Below, in pieces: positions 1 to 4,790 of a stretch of 7,289 nucleotides of DNA. The first letter of the stretch is position 1; each line of letters opens with the position of its first letter. The translations under genes were made by a program, and so were the position numbers. The DNA lies in NCBI GenBank assembly GCA_900319195.1, contig ONNL01000066.1, positions 1 to 7,289 of the forward strand. Reading direction: 5' to 3'. The notes below the pieces were generated by a model. That model did no database searches, was not told where the DNA came from, and saw nothing but the letters and a program-made list of their open reading frames with translations. Origin of the DNA: an uncultured Ruminococcus sp. GTDB taxonomy: Bacteria > Bacillota > Clostridia > Oscillospirales > Ruminococcaceae.

Positions 1-786
1 ACAACTACAACTTCATCATCTGCTCCCGTGACCACAACAACTACCTCAACAGTTCCAACTCATTCTGCATTTGAAAAAATACAGGGAGAGTCTTATGATG
101 AGGGCTACGGCATATTTGTTGCTGATACAAGCGACCCCGCTGCTGCTGAGAGTGACGGCGGAGTTGTCGGCGATGTAAACAACGGCGATTACGCAGTTTA
201 CAAAAATGTGGACTTCGGAAGCAAGACCGCACGCAGCTTTACCGTAAGAGCGTCGGTCGTACAATATAATGTAAATGCGGCAATAGAGATCCGTTCCGAC
301 AGCCTTGACGGCACACTTTTAGGAAAGGTCTCTACACCATATACGGCAAACTGGAATAATTTCGAGGATTCATCCTGCAATATAAGCAATATCTCAGGCG
401 TGCATGATATTTATCTGGTCTTTAAGGGAGACGGTTCATTACCGCTTATCAACCTTGACTATTTCAGTTTCAGCACAGATGAGATACAGACAACAACCAC
501 TACCACCACATCTACAACTACAACCACTACAACAACAACCACCACAACAACGACCACCGTACCCTCTCTCACCCTCGGAGATGTAAACGACGACAACGCA
601 GTAGATTCCTCAGACGCTGCTCTCATACTCAGACAGTACGCACTTGTACAGGCAGGCAAGGAGGGTATCTTCAACGAAAAGCAGAAGGCTGCTGCCGATT
701 TCAACAACGATACCAATATAGACTCTTCCGACGCGGCACTTATCCTCAGATTCTATGCCGATAAGCAGTCGGGCAACACACTGTAA
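1..786 (+). CDS. C-terminal part of a cellulosomal protein: Thr-rich linker, CBM6, poly-Thr linker, type I dockerin (5' truncated)
   Basis: The frame is open from base 1, so the gene begins outside the window; the GTG at 28 lies inside a linker and is not a start. 261 codons are visible. Codons 1-20 are a Thr/Ser linker. Codons about 24-157 form a CBM6 beta-sandwich, recognised from the GES/Y start, the GGVVGDVNNGDYAVY stretch, and GVHDIYLVFKG followed by NLDYFSF near its end. CBM6 modules usually bind xylan or beta-glucans. A poly-Thr linker follows (codons 164-186). The dockerin starts at about codon 193, with calcium loops D194-N196-D198-D202-D205 and D233-N235-D237-D241-D244. Each loop runs into SSDAALILR. 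The dockerin should anchor the protein to a scaffoldin cohesin outside the cell. The missing N-terminal part probably holds the catalytic domain (a hemicellulase is likely with CBM6), but that is inference. No terminator is visible before the next dockerin gene, so co-transcription is possible. Confidence 0.93.
   Translation, partial: TTTTSSSAPVTTTTTSTVPTHSAFEKIQGESYDEGYGIFVADTSDPAAAESDGGVVGDVNNGDYAVYKNVDFGSKTARSFTVRASVVQYNVNAAIEIRSDSLDGTLLGKVSTPYTANWNNFEDSSCNISNISGVHDIYLVFKGDGSLPLINLDYFSFSTDEIQTTTTTTTSTTTTTTTTTTTTTTTVPSLTLGDVNDDNAVDSSDAALILRQYALVQAGKEGIFNEKQKAAADFNNDTNIDSSDAALILRFYADKQSGNTL
490..558 (+). repeat. Low-complexity ACN-codon repeat encoding a poly-Thr linker
   Basis: Twenty-three codons encode seven Thr, one Ser and fifteen Thr between CBM6 and the dockerin. 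All four Thr codons (ACA, ACC, ACT, ACG) are intermixed, so this is not a pure short-unit DNA repeat. Thr-rich linkers of this kind join modules in ruminococcal cellulosomal enzymes and may be O-glycosylated. The reverse strand reads as a meaningless poly-Val frame. Confidence 0.9.
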
Positions 787-837
787 TAATGCATTTATCT
801 GTTGCACAAGCGACAGGATAAAATAATAATTTTTCTG

Positions 838-843
838 AAAGGA
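838..843 (+). promoter_or_regulatory. Ribosome binding site choosing among three clustered ATGs
   Basis: AAAGGA lies 1, 4 and 10 bases before the in-frame ATGs at 845, 848 and 854. Only the ATG at 854 has comfortable spacing, and it also starts a classic MKK signal peptide, so it is preferred. A possible promoter (TTGCAC at 802-807, 16-base spacer, TAATAA at 824-829) lies just upstream but is weak. Confidence 0.6.
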
Positions 844-853
844 AATGATGATC

Positions 854-1606
854 ATGAAAAAGTATGCTATCAACAAACTAACCGCCCTCCTGGCAGCAAC
901 CACCCTCTCGGCTGTTACATTCGCAGGTATGTCTGTAACTTCCGCAAACGCTGCAGAAAAGACTATCGCTTACACTCAGTCTGAAGGCTCACTCTCAACC
1001 GATAACGACGGTATTTCACTCAGAAGAAATATCTACAACATCTGGACTTCACCTCAGATCCAAGACATCAACGGTTCTACAACTGTTGAAGAGTACATCG
1101 CTGTTGATTTCACAGTAAGCGGTATCGGCGATGCTTCTGCTCTTGATGACGGTTCACAGTTCTACGCATGGATCGCAGGAAGTGTCGGAACAAACTCTCA
1201 GTGGACACTTGCTGACGCAGGCGATAACATCACAGCTATCAACGGCGACGGTGACTATACAGTAACTATGCCGCTCGCAGATCCTTCTGCAAGCATCGAA
1301 TGCCTTATTCTCCAGACAAATATCAATATCTACGCATTCGGCGGCGATGTTTCTGCTACAACTGCCAACCTCACTATCAACAGCATCAAGACCGTTCAGA
1401 ACGCTATCCTCGGAGACGTAAACAGTGACGGCAGCGTTGATTCATCTGACGCGGCTCTTATCCTCAAGGACTACGCTACAGTTCAGGCAAACGGCTCAAG
1501 CACACTTGATAAGTCTATTGCTGACTTCAACGGCGACGATGCAGTAGATTCCTCTGACGCAGCTCTTATCCTCAAGGCTTACGCAGACGCTCAGGCTCAG
1601 AAATAA
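854..1606 (+). CDS. Secreted dockerin protein with an unrecognised beta-rich, possibly carbohydrate-binding, module
   Basis: A complete 250-residue protein from the ATG at 854; in-frame ATGs at 845 and 848 are too close to the RBS. Residues 1-33 are a Sec signal peptide: MKK, a hydrophobic core, and probable cleavage after ANA or ANAA. Residues about 37-182 form one module rich in predicted beta strands (IAVDFTVSGIG, QFYAWIAGS, YTVTMPL, LILQTNINIYAF, ANLTINSI), with several exposed-type aromatics (Y61, W64, W107, W117). It shows no catalytic motif I recognise. It resembles the jelly-roll binding modules of ruminococcal proteins, but I cannot assign a family. Residues 186-248 are a type I dockerin with loops D188-N190-D192-D196-D199 and D224-N226-D228-D232-D235. 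The protein should be exported and docked on a scaffoldin, bringing binding rather than hydrolytic activity. It lies 67 bases after another dockerin gene on the same strand. Confidence 0.88.
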   Translation: MKKYAINKLTALLAATTLSAVTFAGMSVTSANAAEKTIAYTQSEGSLSTDNDGISLRRNIYNIWTSPQIQDINGSTTVEEYIAVDFTVSGIGDASALDDGSQFYAWIAGSVGTNSQWTLADAGDNITAINGDGDYTVTMPLADPSASIECLILQTNINIYAFGGDVSATTANLTINSIKTVQNAILGDVNSDGSVDSSDAALILKDYATVQANGSSTLDKSIADFNGDDAVDSSDAALILKAYADAQAQK

Positions 1607-1620
1607 TCGTGGGTTTATTC

Positions 1621-1680
1621 GGGGGGGGGACTTTCTGAGGAAGGCTTTGTGCCAACAGCACCCCGTACCCCCCCCTTTTT
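1621..1680 (+). terminator. Intrinsic terminator with homopolymeric G9/C8 stem
   Basis: Nine G (1621-1629) can pair with eight C (1668-1675), which are followed at once by TTTTT (1676-1680). An inner hairpin GTGC/GCAC (1649-1652 with 1658-1661, loop CAACA) lies in the large loop. It starts 14 bases after the stop of the dockerin gene, the right place to end that transcript. The homopolymer stem is unusual and prone to length change or sequencing error. Confidence 0.6.
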
Positions 1681-1700
1681 CAAAGACTTTAAGCTGAAAA

Positions 1701-1765
1701 TTCCCCATATATAGCGCTCTTAGTCTGTTAAGACGGCATGGTCATGCTGCGCTATATATGGGGAA
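1701..1765. repeat. Perfect 17-bp inverted repeat enclosing two small hairpins (three-way-junction fold)
   Basis: TTCCCCATATATAGCGC at 1701-1717 is exactly complementary to 1749-1765. The 31-base interior contains two further hairpins: GTCT-GTTA-AGAC (1723-1734) and GCAT-GGTC-ATGC (1736-1747). As RNA or single-stranded DNA this would be a long stem with two side arms. No T-run follows on the plus strand and only a short TTTT on the minus strand, so it is not an ordinary terminator. Candidates are a small interspersed repeat or miniature mobile element, or a structured RNA. It lacks tRNA hallmarks. Confidence 0.7.
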
Positions 1766-1845
1766 AAATTAGGCTGACGCCCGGAAGCGAGTGAAGGGAA
1801 AGACTTCTAAGAATGCTCCTCTGGATAATAACATACGAATATATC

Positions 1846-1881
1846 AAAAAAAGGGAAGCTCTTTATTGGAGCTTCCCTTTT
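1846..1881 (-). terminator. Intrinsic terminator of the minus-strand membrane-protein gene (bidirectional)
   Basis: AAAAGGGAAGCTC (1849-1861) pairs perfectly with GAGCTTCCCTTTT (1869-1881), with a 7-base loop. On the minus strand the stem runs into seven T (complement of 1846-1852), about 40 bases after the stop at 1922. On the plus strand it also ends in TTTT, so it may block read-through from both sides. Confidence 0.88.
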
Positions 1882-1921
1882 ATTAATTCATTATATCTTT
1901 GCAACGATAAACGTCAGCTTA

Positions 1922-3733
1922 TCAGTCGAAGTCATAATCGTCGTCATCGAAGTCATAGTCATCATAGTCGAAATCATAATCATCATAATCATCGTAACCG
2001 TAAGAAGATGATGATGCAAGCTCGTCGCCTAAATCTGCTATGCCCTCGTATAATCCATCTGCGCCTTCCTTAGCTGCATCTGCTGCTGTCTTGTCGTCGA
2101 AGCCGATGCCTGTGAGGAGGTTCTTGATGAAGTCCTCAACATCGTCCTTAGAAACATACTTTGTGAAGTCGATGTCCTCAAGTGAATCGGGGTCTATAAC
2201 GAATGTATCGCTGTCAGCAGGGACCTCTACGTCAGCCTTATCCTTCTGTGTGATAGAAAGTGTGATCGTGCCGTAGTCTGTATCATCAAAGTTGATGTCG
2301 TAAGAGATCGCCTGTGAATCCTTTGTAGCCTTGAGCTCGAGTGTGATAGGATCAATGTCGGGGATAACAGCTGTAACTGTACCGCTTACAAAGCCCTTCT
2401 CCTCGTTTACGACCTCAAAGTTATCGAATTCGAGTGAGAATACGTCCTCGTCATCAGCGATAACATCGAGATTACCTGTGTACTTCTTGTCCTTCTCGTC
2501 AGCCTTGAGCTCTGCACGGAATAATTCCTCGTCGTCAGCCTCAAGATAAGCTTCTCCTCTTACCTTGTCGCCGTCCTTACCGATGATGAATCTGCCGTTG
2601 CCTTCCTCATGCTTGACCTCGAAGCCTCTGATAACGCCCTTAGCGTCAATGTAGGTCATGAGCTTGAATTCGAGCTCGTCATTGTCCTCGAGTTCCTCTG
2701 AAGCCTCGTCTATCTCGTCAACGAGCATATCAATTGTATCCTTGTAGTCGTCCTCATCAACAAGACCGACCTTATCGCATACGATGTCCTTGATAACATC
2801 GTCGTTCTTGAATTCCTTAACGAAATTCTTTGCAAGCTTTCCGATGAGCTCTCCGTCGAACTTGACAGTTGAAACTGAGAACTTCTGCTCGATGTCAAGA
2901 ATGCTGATCGTCTCGCTGTTCTCTACCTCAGCACTGCTGCCTACTGTATCGTTCCAAACGCCGACATATCTTGCAACTTCCTTTTCGAGCTCTTCGGGTG
3001 AGAGATAGGACTTAGGATCCTTTACGATATCCTCGATAACGTCCTTATACTGCTCGAACTGCTGATACTCGTATGAAGAACCGCTCTCGTCAGCAGCAGC
3101 CTCCATCCAGCTTTCAAGCGGCATTGTGAGCCATGTCTCAGTGAGCTCGGGAATACGAGCGTAAACATTCATTGAGTCAAGGTCGCTGAGAACATCAAAG
3201 GTGATGAGCTGCTCGTCGTTGAGCTTTGCATATGTGCTGTACTGAGCTGCGCCCTTCTTTGAGTTGTAATCTGCACCTATCTCGATAGAACCGATACCCT
3301 CAACGATGTCGATAAGCTGCTGTGTCTCAGGTTCATCAACGCCCTCAAGCTCTTCTGTGAGCATTGACTTTACCTCGTCGGTAGGCTCATATATGAATGC
3401 TACATTTCCCTTTACACCATTCTCATAGTTATCAAGAGAAAGCTTGTAATCCTCGCTGATCTTCTTAGCAAGAGTTTCAGCATTTTCCTCATTTACCCAT
3501 GCGTAATACTTTTCATCGCTCATGATGTGCTTTCTGACCTGATTCTCAACGAGCGGTGAGAAGTTGAATGCAGCGATACCGCCGCCTACGAGTACAGCTC
3601 CGGCAATACCTGCGCCGATAGCTATCTTTTTGCCCTTACCCTTCTTAGCAACCTTTTCAACACCTGAAACAGTGTTTTCAGGAGTCTCAGCTGCGTTTAC
3701 GGGAGTGTTGTTATTGTTATCATTCTCGAACAT
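1922..3733 (-). CDS. Unrecognised acidic single-pass membrane protein with Asp/Tyr/Phe-rich C-terminal tail
   Basis: 603 residues from the ATG at 3733, chosen because AAGGAGAGG (3741-3749) sits 7 bases upstream; the ATG at 3754 would put this RBS inside the gene. Residues 1-36 are hydrophilic with an Asn run (N6-N9) and end in KKGKGKK. Residues 37-57 are one Gly/Ala/Val-rich membrane segment. There is no lipobox, so the protein is probably anchored N-in with about 545 residues outside. The outer part is strongly acidic, starts with helical sequence around YYAWVNEENAETLAKKI, and carries many alternating beta-type strands in its second half (for example GRFIIGKDGDKVRGEAYLEA). I see only one cysteine. 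Residues 574-577 are SSSS, followed by a 26-residue tail of Asp (15), Tyr (7), Phe (3) and Gly (1). I do not recognise the family. The gene has its own promoter and terminator and stands alone. Confidence 0.9.
   Translation of the reverse strand: MFENDNNNNTPVNAAETPENTVSGVEKVAKKGKGKKIAIGAGIAGAVLVGGGIAAFNFSPLVENQVRKHIMSDEKYYAWVNEENAETLAKKISEDYKLSLDNYENGVKGNVAFIYEPTDEVKSMLTEELEGVDEPETQQLIDIVEGIGSIEIGADYNSKKGAAQYSTYAKLNDEQLITFDVLSDLDSMNVYARIPELTETWLTMPLESWMEAAADESGSSYEYQQFEQYKDVIEDIVKDPKSYLSPEELEKEVARYVGVWNDTVGSSAEVENSETISILDIEQKFSVSTVKFDGELIGKLAKNFVKEFKNDDVIKDIVCDKVGLVDEDDYKDTIDMLVDEIDEASEELEDNDELEFKLMTYIDAKGVIRGFEVKHEEGNGRFIIGKDGDKVRGEAYLEADDEELFRAELKADEKDKKYTGNLDVIADDEDVFSLEFDNFEVVNEEKGFVSGTVTAVIPDIDPITLELKATKDSQAISYDINFDDTDYGTITLSITQKDKADVEVPADSDTFVIDPDSLEDIDFTKYVSKDDVEDFIKNLLTGIGFDDKTAADAAKEGADGLYEGIADLGDELASSSSYGYDDYDDYDFDYDDYDFDDDDYDFD
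1925..2002 (-). repeat. Imperfect short repeats encoding the Asp/Tyr/Phe tail
   Basis: The last 26 codons before the stop are built from imperfect units such as YDDYD and YDFD, so the DNA is a run of diverged TCATAA/TCATCG/TCGAAG-like hexamers on the plus strand. Such DNA may vary in length between strains. The tail lies on the outer side of the membrane if the single-pass topology is right. Confidence 0.75.
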
Positions 3734-3740
3734 ATGTAAC

Positions 3741-3749
3741 CCTCTCCTT
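3741..3749 (-). promoter_or_regulatory. Strong ribosome binding site fixing the start at 3733
   Basis: On the minus strand AAGGAGAGG precedes ATG by 7 bases (GTTACAT). This supports the shorter 603-residue protein over the ATG at 3754. Confidence 0.85.
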
Positions 3750-3773
3750 ATCATATATTATATTTATTATCAA

Positions 3774-3789
3774 GCTGTAATAATACAGC
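3774..3789 (-). promoter_or_regulatory. Perfect 6-4-6 palindrome in the leader of the membrane-protein gene
   Basis: GCTGTA and TACAGC flank a 4-base centre (ATAA on +). It lies downstream of the predicted transcription start (about 3800) and 25 bases before the RBS. It can be a short RNA hairpin or a repressor operator; the sequence alone does not decide. Confidence 0.5.
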
Positions 3790-3806
3790 ATGATCCCTAC
3801 ATTTTC

Positions 3807-3835
3807 ATAATATCAAATAATTCATCAGAAGTCAA
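3807..3835 (-). promoter_or_regulatory. Sigma-A type promoter for the membrane-protein gene
   Basis: On the minus strand, TTGACT (complement of 3830-3835) is separated by exactly 17 bases from TATTAT (complement of 3807-3812). Both hexamers are close to consensus. The predicted start is near 3800, giving a leader of about 65 bases. Confidence 0.82.
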
Positions 3836-3926
3836 TAAATTATCCGTTTTTTTGTTGTTTTGTATATTATTTGTAATAAAAGCTGCTTCAAATCCTTATA
3901 TTTTAACCACTGTCTGTGATCGACAA

Positions 3927-3955
3927 TTCATTCCTCAAAAGAAGCGATGTATAAA
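3927..3955 (+). promoter_or_regulatory. Possible promoter for the DUF1540 gene
   Basis: TTCATT (3927-3932), a 17-base spacer and TATAAA (3950-3955) lie about 70 bases before the start. The -35 box is weak. An alternative (TTGTTG 3852-3857, 16 bases, TAATAA 3874-3879) is also imperfect. Confidence 0.35.
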
Positions 3956-3977
3956 ACAGACAGACACCGTCAATAAT

Positions 3978-4005
3978 AATATCGGAACCTGTGGCTCCCA
4001 ATATT
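3978..4005 (+). promoter_or_regulatory. Leader hairpin just before the RBS of the DUF1540 gene
   Basis: AATAT/ATATT (3978-3982 with 4001-4005) and GGAACC/GGCTCC (3984-3989 with 3993-3998, one mismatch) form a two-part stem with a TGT loop and a small internal loop. The RBS AAGAGG at 4012-4017 follows 6 bases later, so the hairpin could affect translation or mRNA stability. Confidence 0.45.
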
Positions 4006-4025
4006 CTGAAAAAGAGGTATTTATC

Positions 4026-4208
4026 ATGGAAAACATGAAGAAAAACAGCCGTGTGAAGTGCACAGTATCACAGTGCAGACACAACATCACAGATGAAAAC
4101 GGATGCTCTCTCGAATGCATCAGCGTCGGCACTCACGAGCCCGACCCTACCGAGCCCCAGTGCACAGACTGCAACTCTTTCGTGAAGAGATCGGATCACT
4201 GCTGCTGA
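4026..4208 (+). CDS. Small cysteine-rich DUF1540 domain protein
   Basis: 60 residues; AAGAGG (4012-4017) lies 8 bases before the ATG. The open frame upstream lacks an RBS and runs through the promoter region, so the start at 4026 is chosen. Eight cysteines are present: C12, C17, C27, C31, C46, C49, C59 and C60. The opening VKCTVSQCRHN and the Cys spacing match the DUF1540 family of clostridia, whose function is unknown; the cysteines suggest metal binding or a redox/structural role. No signal peptide or membrane segment is present, so it should be cytoplasmic. The terminal HCC and the CTDC pair are the most likely metal ligands, which is inference. It sits between a divergent membrane-protein gene and ireB, which has its own promoter. 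Confidence 0.88.
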   Translation: MENMKKNSRVKCTVSQCRHNITDENGCSLECISVGTHEPDPTEPQCTDCNSFVKRSDHCC

Positions 4209-4213
4209 ATCCC

Positions 4214-4232
4214 TGCCCGAGCATTTCGGGCA
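4214..4232 (+). terminator. Hairpin after the DUF1540 gene, weak terminator
   Basis: TGCCCGA (4214-4220) pairs with TCGGGCA (4226-4232) over a 5-base loop, starting 5 bases after the stop. Only a broken T-rich stretch follows, so termination may be partial or the hairpin may protect the 3' end. Confidence 0.55.
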
Positions 4233-4307
4233 TACATATCCTTTGTGCAATTTCCATAAATCTAAGGTGTGAAATACAGCCTATTCAATAAATAATGGTA
4301 TCAGCCC

Positions 4308-4336
4308 TTGCAAAAGCTGCGAAATTATAGTATAAT
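4308..4336 (+). promoter_or_regulatory. Sigma-A type promoter for ireB
   Basis: TTGCAA (4308-4313), a 17-base spacer and a consensus TATAAT (4331-4336). The predicted start is near 4343, giving a leader of about 32 bases that contains AGGAGG (4361-4366), 8 bases before the ATG. Confidence 0.88.
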
Positions 4337-4374
4337 GAATATGTGATAAATAATTCAGTCAGGAGGCTGATCCT

Positions 4375-4620
4375 ATGTTTGATAAAACTATGACCTTTTC
4401 CGTCAATGAGGATAAGGAAGCAGAGCTCAAAAAGAACCTCACTATTGTTTATGACGCTCTCACCCAGAAGGGATATAATCCCGTCAATCAGATAGTAGGC
4501 TATATTCTCTCTGAGGACCCGACCTACATAACCACCTATAATAATGCGCGTAATCTTATCCGCCATATAGACCGTGACGAGCTCCTTCAGGTGCTTGTAA
4601 GGTCATATCTCACAAAGTAA
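4375..4620 (+). CDS. ireB: IreB family regulatory phosphoprotein (UPF0297, formerly DUF965)
   Basis: 81 residues, the usual family length. Family hallmarks are present in order: N-terminal DKTMTF with Thr at 5 and 7, GYNPVNQIVGY (33-43), DPTYIT (48-53) and ARNLIRHIDRDEL (58-70). In Enterococcus faecalis, IreB is a cytoplasmic dimer phosphorylated on N-terminal threonines by the PASTA-domain kinase IreK and acts in cephalosporin/cell-wall stress control. T5 and T7 here are the likely equivalents. Start and RBS are unambiguous (AGGAGG, 8-base spacing). In many Bacillota this gene lies between alaS and ruvX (yrrK). Here it is a lone unit with its own promoter and terminator, preceded by DUF1540 and followed by a PdaA-like gene. 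Confidence 0.95.
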   Translation: MFDKTMTFSVNEDKEAELKKNLTIVYDALTQKGYNPVNQIVGYILSEDPTYITTYNNARNLIRHIDRDELLQVLVRSYLTK

Positions 4621-4689
4621 GAGACGTTCTTCGGCAGTATAAGCGCACGGACAGGTGCGATACATGGTGCTGACATAGTCTTATCAAAG

Positions 4690-4713
4690 CGGCAGTTTAA
4701 CTGCCGTTTTTTT
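4690..4713 (+). terminator. Strong intrinsic terminator after ireB
   Basis: CGGCAGT (4690-4696) pairs with ACTGCCG (4700-4706) and is followed by seven T (4707-4713). It lies about 70 bases after the ireB stop. A second copy of CGGCAGT at 4632-4638 could pair with the same right arm instead. Confidence 0.88.
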
Positions 4714-4715
4714 CA

Positions 4716-4745
4716 TGCAATAATTTTCCCCGTTCGTGCAATAAT
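4716..4745 (+). repeat. Direct repeat TGCAATAAT x2 upstream of the deacetylase gene
   Basis: TGCAATAAT occurs at 4716-4724 and 4737-4745, 21 bases start to start, about two helical turns. It lies between the ireB terminator and the deacetylase RBS, where its promoter must be. I see no convincing sigma-A promoter there, so the repeats may be activator sites or part of an alternative-sigma promoter. Confidence 0.4.
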
Positions 4746-4750
4746 AGCTA

Positions 4751-4768
4751 TGCGGAGGAAGCTCCGCA
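4751..4768 (+). promoter_or_regulatory. Leader hairpin before the deacetylase RBS
   Basis: TGCGGAG (4751-4757) pairs with CTCCGCA (4762-4768) over a GAAG tetraloop. The true RBS AAAGGA (4776-4781) follows 7 bases later. GGAGG within the left arm resembles an RBS but has no start codon at useful spacing. Confidence 0.5.
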
Positions 4769-4790
4769 ATCCGAAAAAGGAAAATGAAAT

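Larger units (their letters stand above)
1607..1921. other. Gene-free interval of 315 bases holding two terminators and a branched inverted repeat
   Basis: No credible gene lies here; the small frames have no RBS and cut across hairpins. In order, it contains a G9/C8 hairpin with a T5 tail, a 65-base inverted repeat with inner hairpins, an unstructured stretch at about 1771-1840, and a terminator facing the minus-strand gene. An AAAGACTT-containing word occurs on both sides of the inverted repeat (1682-1693 and 1799-1811). Confidence 0.7.

Noticed and set aside
28..30. GTG as start of the first gene
   Set aside because: The frame is open to base 1 and reads Thr/Ser linker before it; there is no RBS or signal peptide.
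459..716. Minus-strand frame with a poly-Val run
   Set aside because: It is the reverse complement of the Thr linker and dockerin codons; no RBS or plausible protein.
1701..1765. tRNA-like cloverleaf
   Set aside because: There is no T-loop GTTCRA, no acceptor/CCA pattern and only two inner arms with a 17-bp outer stem.
3564..4025. Long plus-strand extension in frame with the DUF1540 gene
   Set aside because: It overlaps the N-terminus, promoter and leader of the minus-strand gene and has no RBS; the start at 4026 has a good one.
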